Source: Sorghum bicolor (lineage: Eukaryota; Streptophyta; Magnoliopsida; Poales; Poaceae). Taken from it: a stretch of DNA of 64,000 nucleotides. Within the stretch, counting starts at the first letter, position 1; each line of letters starts with the position of its first letter. The notes below the pieces were generated by a model that was given only the letters and a program-made list of their open reading frames with translations, ran no database searches and was not told the DNA's origin. A program made the position numbers and the translations under genes. Below, one piece after another: positions 11,775 through 23,100 of this stretch. The stretch covers positions 20,142,501-20,206,500 of the forward strand of contig NC_012870.2 of NCBI RefSeq assembly GCF_000003195.3, given 5' to 3'.

Positions 11775-14700
11775 GTCAACATCAGGCTCTCTTTCTCTTC
11801 CAAAATGATTATGCTATCTCTATTCTCTCTTCCTTAGTTCATAATAACTCAACATGGATTCTTACCAACATGTATGCTCCTTGCACACCAACTGGCAAGA
11901 AGGATTTTATTGATTGGATCCAAAACGTCCAAATGCCTATTTCTGTTGATTGGCTAATCGTGGGTAATTTCAATCTTTATAGAAATCCTTTTGACTGTAA
12001 TAGACCTGGTGCAGATTATTTAGAAATGCTCATGTTTAATGCAGCCATTAACACCTTAGGTTTGGTTGAAATTCCTTTGAAGGATCAGCACTACACTTGG
12101 TCAAATAAGCAGCACGCTCCTTTGCTAGAAAGACTAGATTGGTTTTTACCTCTCCATGTTGAACTATTTCCTAACCTAATACCAATGCCTATACTATGAC
12201 TATGGAAACCTCTAATCATGTCCCCTGTTTGATTAATATTTCTATAGTTATTTCAAAGGCCACATTTTTAGGTTTGAAAACTTTTGGTTACAACATGAGG
12301 ATTTCTTCACTCAAGTCCAACAGGGATAGTATACTCCCTTCTAGCCAAATGATGTAGCAAAAATTGTTACTGCTAAATTTAAAATTTTGAGAGGCACACT
12401 CAAATAGTAGAAGCAAACTTTATCCAATCTCAAAGAAACTATCAGCAATGTGAAGCTTATTCTTACTTTTATGGATTTTTTGGAGTTTCATGACCTCAAT
12501 TTAGTAGAATGGAACTTTAGGAAAATCTTAGAAGACAAGCTCATTTCTTTGCTGAAGCAACACAAAGCTTATTGGAAGTAGAGAGGAGTAATTAAGTGGA
12601 TAACTCTTGGTGGTGCAACCACAAAGTTTTTGCATGCACACAAGCAACTACCAAATATAGAAGAAACTTAATTACACAACTTCAAGATGAGCATGGTTCT
12701 ATAGTGTCTAAACATTCTGACAAAGCAAATCTTATTTGGTTGGCCTTCAAAGAAAGATTAGGCACAAGCGATTTCACTTCCCTAGGATTTGATTTAAGTA
12801 CCCACTTCCCTCTAGGTGCAGATCTAGGTAGTCTAGTGGAAATTTTGACCAGAACTAGAATTGATGTAGTGGTTAGATGTTTACCTTCTGATAAGTCACC
12901 AGGACCACATAGCTTCAACATAGATTTTTTGAAGCACTACTGGTCAATCATTTGTGAGGACTTCTATAACCTCCTTGATGCCTTTTATTCAGGGAATATA
13001 TGTTTACAAAGTATCAATGGTTCTTATATTACATTAATTCCTAAGAAAGATGGGGCAATGGAAGTTTCAGATTACATGCCAATTTCTCTTTTGAATACTT
13101 CTATCAAGATCATCACAAAATTAATTGCCAATAGGCTCTAAACTCAACTTCGAGCACTCCTACATAAAAATCAGTATGGCTTCATCAAAAGAAGAACCAT
13201 TCAGGATTGTATCTCTTGAGCCTTGGAATATTTACATATACGACATCAATCTAAGAAAGAGCTAATAATCTTAAAGCTTGATTTTGAAAAGCTTTTGATA
13301 AGGTTGGCCATGAGTTTATGTTGAAAATTGTGGAATACAAAGGTTCCCTTCTAAGTGGTTGCATTGGATGAGACTTATTTTTCAATCTGGCACATCTTTC
13401 ATTCTAAATGGTATACTAGGGAAAGTTTTTCACTGCGGGAGAGGGGACAAATAAGGTGACTCTCTCTCTCCCTTGTTGTTTGTCCTAGCTACCAATTTTC
13501 TTCAGACCATTTTAAATGATGCTTGTCTTTGCCTCAATACCAAGTGATAAAGATTTCCCTATACTTCAATATGCAGATGACACACTCATATTCATGAAAG
13601 GTGATATTTCTGAACTAATGCATCTGAGAGGGTGTTGTAGAGCTTCGCAGAGTCTTCTGGTCAAGGTTGATTTTGATAAGTCCATGAGGATACCATTAAC
13701 ATAGTTGATGAAAGATTTGACTTGTTGGCCTCTACCTTTAGTTGCTCAAAAGGGTTCTTACCCTTCACCTATTTGGGTTTGCCTTTAAGCCTCACCAAGC
13801 CAATGGTTACTGATTTTTGGCCTTTAGTCTCAAAATGTGAAAGAAGACTTGTCTTTTCCTCCTTTCTAAATGAGGTAGGAAGGTTAGAACTCACCAATGC
13901 AGTGTTGATAGCCCTTCCAACATTTGCAATGTGTACTTTCTTGCTCCCTAAGACTGTGATCAAACAAATTGAAAAATATAAAAAAACACTGACTATGGAG
14001 AGGCTCTGATATGACAAGTAAGAAACCCCCAAAAGAAGCTTGGCCTTTAGTTTGTCTCCCAAAACCAAAAGGAGGTCTTGGTGCCCTTAATCTTTATGTT
14101 CAGAATGATAGTTTATTACTCAAGCATATGCATAAATTTTTCAACAGAGTTCCAATTCCTTGGATTTAGTTGGTTTGGGACAAATATTACATAAGAAATA
14201 GAATTCCAGTTGCAAGGGTGAATTTCAGAGGATCTTATTGGTGGAGGGACATTTTAAAGTTAATAGATAAATTTAAAGGAATTGACATGGTCATAGTTAA
14301 AGATGGCAAATCATGCTTCTTTTGGCGGGATCTTTGGAATGGTAGAATTTTAAGTCAAGTTTTCCCTGAGCTTTTCTCCTTTGCAAAGAATCCACACATA
14401 ACAGTCTTTTTGGTAGGCACCTCTAGCTCCTTTCATGATCAGTTTCAGTTACTTTGTCCCTAGAAGCTTATACATAATACCTTGATCTCGACTTGTTCAT
14501 GCAGAATTTCCAAATTCAGGATGCTAATGATACTTGGTCTTATATTTGGGGCACTTCAACATTCTCCTCTAGGAAAGCATATAGGAAACTCATTGGACAC
14601 ACGCAAATTCACCCCTCTTTTTAGTGGTATTGGATCTTCCTATCAGAATAAAAGAAAATTCTTTTTTTGGCTAGTCCTTCAAGAAAGGTTGAATACAAGG

Positions 14701-15206
14701 GCTCTTCTTAAATGAAAGAATATGCAATGGCAAGATTATAGTTGTGTTCTGTGTGCCTATGGGATAGATGAACTCAATCATCTTCTTTTTCATTGTCCCT
14801 TCTCTTTAGCCTACTAGCACAGTCTAATCTGACTATGCCCAATACCTTGGATCCTCCATCCATTATAGAGAGCTTCAAAATTCTGCTGCAGATCTCTTTC
14901 TTCATGGAAATAATTATCGCCATGTGTTGGTCTATTTGGATCATGAGAAATGACTTGATTTTCAGCAACATTTCCCATATAGTGCAAAGGTGCAGATCGG
15001 TGTTCAAGAAGGAATTTGCTCTAGTTATCCTATGAGCAAAAACAAAATTACACCCACAAATTGATTTATGGCTACAGAATTATGTATATTTTATAATTTT
15101 CTTTGTTTTCTTCTTTGTTTTATGATTTCAAGTCTCTGTAATCTGTATTCAGTTAAATTCAATAAAATTTTAGTTGGGGGTTAAACCCCTCCTGTTTCAT
15201 CAAAAA
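11775..15206 (+). mobile_element. Degenerate L1-type LINE (endonuclease, reverse transcriptase)
   Basis: The segments follow plant L1 ORF2 order. An endonuclease/exonuclease fold is at 11775-12190 (LTNMYAPCTPTGKKDFI, DWLIVGNFNLYR; the usual GDFN is GNFN here). RT spans 12600-14010, with SDKSPGPHSFNIDFLK near 12890, LIPKKDGAMEVSDYMPISLL near 13040 and the catalytic YADDTLIF at about 13570. The zinc-binding C-terminal region is at 14170-14810 (WRDLWNGRI, FFWLVLQERLNTRALLK, CVLCAYGIDELNHLLFHCP). Many stops and frame changes make it dead. ORF1 is missing, so it is 5'-truncated. The 3' end has AATAAAATTTTAG, GGGTTAAACCCC and a short A run (15200-15205), the usual tail of grass LINEs. NLR sequence begins immediately after, so the LINE apparently inserted into that gene. 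Confidence 0.88.
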
Positions 15207-15207
15207 A

Positions 15208-15414
15208 GAGATGTATGTTCTTCAAAGGCAGGATTTAGCCCATGTTCGACTGCCTTTGGTCCCATTAAAAGTATCCATCATCTTGTTAAATTTGATAATC
15301 TTCATTTTCTTTATTTTGAGGGGTGGTTGGGTATGGATGACTACAACTTTGATATAGTAGACAGACTTGCCCACCTTAAATACCTGAGCCTATGTAATGC
15401 CTTGATATTAGAGA
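15208..15414 (+). pseudogene. NLR resistance-gene LRR fragment, upstream part
   Basis: The frame reads leucine-rich repeats of a CC-NBS-LRR protein: FDNLHFLYFEGW, then VDRLAHLKYLSLCNALI at about 15360-15405. The preceding part of the gene is missing where the LINE ends. The fragment is cut by the solo LTR at 15415 and resumes at 17343 in the same frame. No NB-ARC domain is present in the window, so this is a relic. Confidence 0.7.
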
Positions 15415-17342
15415 TGAAAGGTCCTAATATGGCTAGAGGGGGTGAAAAGCCTATTTAAAAATTCTACAAACTCACTAGAGCAAGTGGTTAGTAAATAACA
15501 AAGCGAAGCTTTTTGCTCTAGCTCTATAAGGGGTGTTTGCAAGCCACCTACCCAACAATTCTAGTTGTTATGATCACTATGCACACAAGAACTAAGTCTC
15601 TACAAGTTACACTAGTGAACTAAGCTACACAAGGCAAAGTAAGCAACTAAACTAATTACACTAGTTTGCGGTAAGTAATAGATAGGATGAGATATTTATA
15701 CCACCGTGTAGGGGATGAACCAATCACCAATATAAACAATCAAGCACCGGGAGAATGCCAATCAAACACAATTGAGACACCAATTTTTCTCCCGAGGTTC
15801 ACGTGCTTGCCGGCACGCTACGTCCCCGTTGTGTCGACCAACACTTGTTGGTTCGGTGGCTAAGAGGTGTAGCACAAACCTCGTCCTCACTTGGACACCA
15901 CAAGAACCTACCCACAAGTGAGGTAGCTCAATGACACGAGCAATCCACTAGAGTTACCTTTTGGCTCTGCGTCGAGGTAGGTACAAGACCCCTTACAATC
16001 ACCGAGAGATGGCCACGAACAATCACCAACTCGTGTCAATCCTCCTCTGCTGCTCCAAGCCATCTAGGTGGCAGCAACCACCAAGAGTAACAAGAACACC
16101 ACAGCTAGAATGATCCCCAAGTGTCACTAGATGCGATCACTCAAGCAAATACACTTGGAATCACTCCCAATCTCACAAAGATGAATAATCTATGAAGGAG
16201 ATGAATGAGAGGAGTTTGCTTAGGCTCACAAGGATGTTATGTATGCTAGAATGCCAAAAGGGTAAGCCCCAAGCCGGCCAACACGATTTAAAAGCCCCTC
16301 AAACAAATAGAGCCGTTGGCTCTTTCACTGGGCAGAAAACGGGGCCACCGGACACTACTCAGGAGGCACCGGACGCTCAACCCCTGCGTCTGGTGCTCCA
16401 GAAATGGCCACATGTCACCTTTTTGAAACTTAGCGTCGAAGTTTAATGGTAACCTACAAAGCACCGGACGCTGAGCAAGTTGCCACCGGACGCGTCCGGT
16501 GCACACCGATCCTAAACTCAGGGAGGTATGCAAACTCGCAGGGTCACCGGACCGTCCGGTGCTCACTGGACTTATACTCAGAGAGGTTTGCAAAACGCGC
16601 AGACACCGGACTCAGAACACCGGACGCACATGCCTGCGTCCGGTGCCTGGCGTCCGGTGCCTAACCCTAGCAGAGCCAGACTGTATGCACACCAGACGCA
16701 CAGACACAGCATCCGGTGCCTCTGGGCCAGCGTCCGGTGAGTGTTTCTTAGCGAGAAATACTCCCGCAACTTCTCCAATTTTCCCATCGACGCAATAGAA
16801 AATATGCACATCATTTTCTCAAAAGCGTCGAATCTCGCCTCACAAGCTCGGCGGGAGGGAGAGAGGAACCCATCCTCTCTCTACCCTTCGAACTCCACCT
16901 CCTTCTCAAAGTGTGCCAACACCACAATGTGTAAACCTACAAGTGCACGTGTGTTATCATTTTCACAAACATTTTCTTCGAAGGAGTTAAGTTAGCTCAC
17001 TAGGTTCTAAATGCATGCACATGAACAATGACACCTAGTGGCACTTGATAACCGCTTAGCCAAAGAATTCCCCTATCTATCCTAAATGTGATCACACCCT
17101 CTATGGTGTCTTGATCACCAAAACCAAAACCCTAGGCAATACCTCTGCTTTGATCTCCATAGGGTTTTGTTTTTCTCTTTCTTCTTTTCCAAGTTGAGCA
17201 CTTGATCATCTTGTGGTCATCACCATCATCACCCCTTGCTCCATTACTTGGCATGTACCAACCTCATTAAGTCTACACACACTTAGCATAGAGGTTAGTA
17301 TTAGGGTTTCATCAATTATCCAAAACCGAACTAGGGCTTTCA
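15415..17342. mobile_element. Solo LTR (1928 bp) with 5-bp target duplication AGAGA
   Basis: It begins TGAAAGGTCC and ends GGGCTTTCA, with terminal inverted TGAAAG/CTTTCA. It is flanked by AGAGA at 15410-15414 and 17343-17347. The interior has no gag or pol frame. Several clusters of CACCGGAC and GTCCGGTG motifs lie at 16340-16740. Presence of both LTR ends and a duplication without coding region indicates a solo LTR left by recombination. The first bases resemble large copia-type LTRs of grasses; that family assignment is tentative. Confidence 0.85.
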
Positions 17343-18217
17343 AGAGATTCCATCCAAGATCGTCAAGCTAAATGACTTGGAGATACTAGACCTAAGAGGA
17401 ACAAGGGGGCTACTGAGCTACCATTTGGTATTGTTCATCTCACGAAGCTTCGGTAGCTACTAGTTGGAAGTTTCAGTCATGAAGTAACAAAGTTACCTGA
17501 TGGGATTGGGAATATGAAGAATTTACAAGTTCTTTCAGGATTTGATATTACCTCAAGTTCGACAACTGCAGTGGACGACATGTGGAAACTCGGAAAATTG
17601 AATGGGATTTGTATTCAATTTGTTGCTTAAAGATGTGATCAGAACAGGAGGTATCAAGAGATGTTAATGTCCTCACTATGCATGCTTGGTAGTTTCACAC
17701 TAAACCATTTTGGTCTTCTAGATCTGTAATTCAGATTCTAGCACTTTGGAATTCATAGATTCTTGGTCCTCTCTGCCATTCTCTCCAAAGATTTTGGATG
17801 ACCTCGAATTTTTATTTCCTAAAATGTCAAAGTGGATCTCACTAACGCTAAGAAATATGAAATATTTAAACATTGTGAATCTTTTTGGAACTCTACATAC
17901 TGGGTGAGTTGCCTGCTTTGTTATCTCTACATGTGTGGTTTATAAGGATCATTGTCCACTATGGAGGATTCCATTATTTTTGAAGGAGTTCCACTATGTT
18001 CGCCCATGCCCCTGCTTCCCTAGTGTTAATGGCCAAAAATTCTATGGGGGCTAAGCAGCAACTCCAATGGCGCAACCGAGGTAGGAGGGGACCGAGCCCC
18101 ACCCCCCTCCGCCCCTCCCCCCCCAAACACACCCCCAATCATAGTGGCAGATCCGCATGTGCAGTTAAAGCTATTGTTAGTGAAGCAAATTTGAATCTGA
18201 ACCATCCAATATTGTAA
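17343..18217 (+). pseudogene. NLR resistance-gene LRR fragment, downstream part
   Basis: After the solo LTR the frame continues with IPSKIVKLNDLEILDLRGTR, then VTKLPDGIGNMKNLQVLSGF (17480-17550) and VDDMWKLGKLN. Further repeats (LDDLEFLFPKMSKWIS near 17790, LPALLSLHVWFIRII near 17910) are in other frames, so indels have accumulated. The end, AVKAIVSEANLNLNHPIL with a stop at 18215-18217, resembles the usual C-terminal tail of grass NLRs. A C-rich patch at 18095-18125 may be a small insertion. Confidence 0.65.
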
Positions 18218-18927
18218 ACCATAGAAATGTGATGGTTTAGAAGACAATACTGATTTCATTTCTATAGAGTTATGTATGAAGTTTCCATTGTGGATAGATA
18301 ATTTCATTGAGAAACTTAACTAGTGTTAGATATGTCTCGAATACATGTACAGTCTAGTTATGCTATAACTTAATTTGTATCAGAAGCTAGATAGAGTTGG
18401 AGTCAAACTCTATACCCTAGGGTGACACAAATATAAGGTAGCCATGTTGTAATCATGAGACGATTTGGTAGTTGGTTTGGACGGTGGAGAAACCATGGGA
18501 GCGTCCATATGTATGTTTTTATAGTTGTTGTTTTATAGGGAGGAGTGTCTATAGTCATGCTCCAAGGATGTAGGCACATTGTCGAACCTCATTAAAAAAC
18601 ATCATGCCTCAGTGTTATTCTCGCCTACATATTTTCTTATATGGTGATCATGTTCTACGGATAGTAGATCCATTTGAGTATGGATTTTATTGTGCACTCT
18701 ATCAAGTTGTATTAGAGTCATGTTCGTAAAAGAATATCGCGAGGTGTGATGGATATGTTTCACGACACTCAAGGCTTGCACAGGTGGTCCGAGGAAAGAT
18801 ATTGGACGACATGCAGTGTGGTGGCGATCGAGGACTCGAGCGGAAGAAGAACAGGAAACTCATAGTGGCTCAAACTATCCAATGAGCCACAGTTAACGCA
18901 TAGGGCGAAGCGGAGCGGTCGCCCTAA
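18218..18927. other. Downstream flank of the NLR relic, nothing recognised
   Basis: No reading frame, repeat or RNA gene is supportable here. It probably includes the former 3' end of the NLR gene. Confidence 0.4.
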
Positions 18928-19205
18928 GGCCAGTCTCAATGCATAGCTTCATGGCACAGATACCAAGACTATAAACTAGGTAACCGAGCCACATGAGTTT
19001 CATAGGGATGAAACTCCTCTTTCATCTGATAAAACTCCTTCATTTAATAACTCTGCCAAGTTAGCAATTTTTGCTTATGGAACACCTTATTTAATATGTA
19101 TGACACTCTCTCCTTCATTTAATAACTCTGTTAAGTTAGCAATTTTTACTTATATGACACCTTATTTAATATATATAACACTATCATAAAGCATACATCT
19201 AACCG
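18928..19205 (+). mobile_element. Tourist-like MITE with internal duplication
   Basis: It starts GGCCAGTCTCAATGC after TAA (18925-18927) and is clearly homologous to the pair at 41178-41590. A block of about 75 bp (CTTCATTTAATAACTCTG...) occurs twice, at about 19040 and 19112, so the copy has an internal duplication. The right end is degraded near 19205. Confidence 0.75.
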
Positions 19206-19526
19206 TTGAGCCAAAGGTGGCTCGCGCAACCGGTAGAGGGCAGACGCGGTGACTGCAAGGCCGTTCTAAAGAACTGATTTGGAGGTTGAAGTCGTTGGTC
19301 GAGCGGAGTTTATGCGGGCTGCTGGTGCCTTGTTGGAGTCGTGGACCTTGGGGCTGGGCCGTCTGCATTGGCCCATCGAGAGGAGAGGCCTTTGAGCAAT
19401 AGTTGCAGGCACTCCGATTCGACTCATAGGCGATAGAGCAGGGGCCGGTGGCACCGCGCTCCTGGCTTCGGCCCTCCGTGGCTCGGCAGCTCCCGCTCCC
19501 GTCCAGGCTTCGTTGCTATATATTTA
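19206..19526. other. GC-rich intergenic DNA, nothing recognised
   Basis: Short open frames exist on the minus strand but resemble no known family. No repeat ends were found. Confidence 0.3.
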
Positions 19527-19794
19527 GGGCCTATTTAGATTTGATATTTGTTGGGTTAAAGAGTAATTTTTTTATGAAATTGAGGTCTAAAAACTAAATA
19601 GGGGTTTGCTACTGTACACACACTTCCATAAAAACTCACCAATAGTAACCACAACTGCATACCGCCCAAGTTGTGTCAGAAAAAATTTGTCAAACTAAAC
19701 ACCTAAAATTTTTCGCGTGTTTTAAACTTCTCAGCTAAAGTTCTGACCACAAAAATTTTTACCTGACCAAAAAATTTCAAATCTAAACAGAGCT
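19527..19794. mobile_element. MITE related to the GGCCTTGTTTAG family
   Basis: Inverted ends GGGCCTATTTAGATTTG and CAAATCTAAACAGAGCT lie between TTA at 19524-19526 and TTA at 19795-19797, a 3-bp duplication. Confidence 0.75.
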
Positions 19795-20194
19795 TTAGAT
19801 ATACGGGTTTGCTTAATTCAAGCAGTATGAAAGAGATCAGGATTTTGTGGGGAAAGAAATCAGAGGCAGAGCAAATGACTTGAAGCCATCTGGGTCACTG
19901 CTCCTTGCATTTAATCTACTCACAAATAATTTCACGTAGGACCATTCAGACCAACAAGCTAGTACGAGTGCCCCTTGCCTTCACAAACAGCAGCAAGTTC
20001 AGCGGGTTAAATTAGCAGAAACGAGCGCAAATTTACAAGGCAGAAACATCTTTACAATACTGGCTTTTCCCCAAAGACTACCTGAACATCGTGTTACCTA
20101 GCTAACAGTAACAGCAACACCGTACCATTCTCGTCTACAGAGAATGCAAAAATGGATGCCGATCGTAAAGTTTGCACAGGGCGCCTAGATTGCA

Positions 20195-23100
20195 TCAAAC
20201 GAAGGACCAGTTGACGAAACAGAAGGCGAGGCAGTGTACGTTGCCATCTTCACCGAGAACTTTCCACGCAACAGCTTCCTCATAGGAGACATGGCGGCCC
20301 ATCCCAGACAAGCATACCCCAGCCGGCAAGTACGCATATCCCTAACAGAGAAGAAAAGGTCGATTATTTGTTTCCAACACCTAAACATGACACAGTTATC
20401 CTTTGGACAGTGAGAGCTGCAGATGTACCTGTTCCATCAGTTTCGGAACCTCCGCGTGTAATGCCTTTCTGCCAGGCTCGTCAAAAATCTTGTCCAGGGT
20501 GAGATCTTGTAGAGCAATTAGAGTTGTTTCTAACATGTCAATTCCCATCTGGTTGCCAAAAGTAAACACAGGCTTTTCCTAAGAGAATATAGGACAGAAG
20601 CATGTGAGTCAAGAAAAGTCATGTTTGTCTTGCCATGTCAAGTTAGCTATAGTTTCTTCTACAGAATCAGATGGGAATCAGATTACATCAAAGGACCAAC
20701 CAGTTTTGATAAACATGAGTGACAGAGAAACAATTACCTTGAAAGAGCAGCACAAGACAGCGTCCTGATGATCCCAGAACATTCTCAATAGTGATTCCCC
20801 AGCTTGATCCGAGTGGCTGACCAAATCCACCCCCATGTGATACCTGCAAGCATGAAGGAAAGCTCATTACCATCATACAAGTCCATCATTATCCCCTTAC
20901 AACAAACAATCTGTTGGATAGGAACAGAGCAAAAGTGGACCAATGTTTCTTAATATAAATTATACTCAGGTCTCCTGCAGTGTTCAAGAAAAAAAATGTG
21001 GACCGATGCACAACCAGACCTAGGAACAACTTGGGTGGTGAACATACATCCACACCCTTAGGCCTTAACCATCTGAGATAGGCTCAGTTCCTAAAATGGA
21101 CAAATACACTTACCGGTAGCTTTGGCAAATCCAGCGAACAAGTGTTGCAGCTTCAGGGAAGCCAGAAATTATCTTCTGCCCAGTATTCAAGCCAGACTGG
21201 GAGGGAGAAATAGCCATTGATACTCTTTGAACAGCAGAGACAATGCTTCGAACATATTGACGGGCCATAGCTGCAACAGTATCTTGGAGATGTATTTCAT
21301 AGGGAAATTGAAAGGCAATTGTCAACACAGATCGCAGGTTGCAAGCATCCTGAGATCCATCTGCTGATGCTTGTTGTGTGGTTGCACCAACTTCAAGGCT
21401 AGAGGCCAAATCTAACGTTCTTCCAGAGGATAGTCCATCCTGTGGAATGGAAGATAAAGATGTTTAAAAGCTAAGCGTGCGAAAATAGAAAACATTCTAA
21501 CATAACAAGGTGGGGAAAAAAGTGTGGTTTAAATCCAGAGAACAGACATATAAAAATGTATTACTGTGGTGGCAAGAAAAGACAAGGCATTACTACAGTA
21601 GCGATGCAAGTAAATGAGCACAAACTTTACCTCAAACAGATAAACAAGTAAGAAACACTCAACTGTTTTTATGTCCAATGGGATAACACGGAAGCCTGAG
21701 GATATTAATGGAGCATCATCAGGGAAAAGCTCATCGATTGGTGCAAAGACAAGCTGGAAGCAGGATCCCATTGATTTCTCGTCTATTCCAGTGCAAAGCT
21801 GAAAAATATTCAACTTAGAGATTCTGATAGTTCCTTTTTTAAGGTACTATAATTATGAATGGCTCATAAGAAATGAGAAATCCAACAGGCATATCAATAC
21901 TCTAAAATTGACACAGTAAAATTCCATATTTATCAAGTGATTAGTCCTAGTAAGGATCTGTTTTAACTATAACTTTGTTTTTAGGGTTTAACTGTAACTA
22001 TGTTAGCACCAATTTGTAGTAAACCGGCAACAAGACTGCACGTGAAAACCCTACAAATCAGATTATTATTACCTGAAGCAGATGGATATCTCTTGATAAA
22101 AGGCCCTCGTCATGTGTAAGAGTCTGTCCTTCAAGCCGAACAACTTCTAAGATCTGCATAATCATGATAGGGAACAATCTGATTACACACATCAAAAAAT
22201 ATAATGCAGCAGAACACATAAATTTCTCTTTCATACCTGTAAATTATATATTATTTTGTCCAAATACTATGATCTGGTTATAAATCTGATTACACACATC
22301 AAAAATTATAATGCAGGAGGTGAACATGCCATGCGATCACAGATCAGGCACAAAGGCACGGTGCTGGACATGCCGAGAGGTGTGTGAACGTAGGTGCAGC
22401 AGCAACACACGTACGGTGACACACATAGATGAGGCAGGAGAGGTCGATGCAGATGTTACGAGGACATAGGGCGGTGGCAATCTCATACATTGATGATGTC
22501 AGAGCTTGTGGCTAGTGGCGGCTGTGCTTACGTGGTGACCAGGACGGTGGCCACACTCACAAGAGATGTGAAGGGAAGGTGAACACAGGTGTGGGATGCA
22601 ATGGCGTGCATAGGGCAGCAAGCATGACCAGAAAGAAAAACAGTGGCGCTAGATTAGCATTGGAAGTAGGCAGCGGAAGGAGTCCAAGTGGGTGGGAGCC
22701 CAGATTCATAGTACCATCTAGAGAGACAGAATGGGCAACATCAAACACTCTTTGACAGGGAGGGGGTTATTATATATTGCTTCATACAATTTGTGTTACA
22801 AGTATACAATCTCTAGGTCCGTACAGGTCGTTAGGCTATACAATCTCTAATGGCAAGCAACAGAAAATCTAAAATATTTCCAATACTGAGTAGACCGTGA
22901 ATGATAACAGCAGAACTGAACATTACCTCCTCATTCTCCACCGTGTGAGCAAGGGGCATGATGATCTGGCTCCCAGAAAATCTCATAGGCCGCAACCCAG
23001 GAAGGGAACAAGGGCTTGTTTTCAGCGCTGAAGCTGAATATGCATCGAAGTTATAATCTGCCCACTCAGACCGATGTTCCCTCAGGAACCTAACAAGGAC

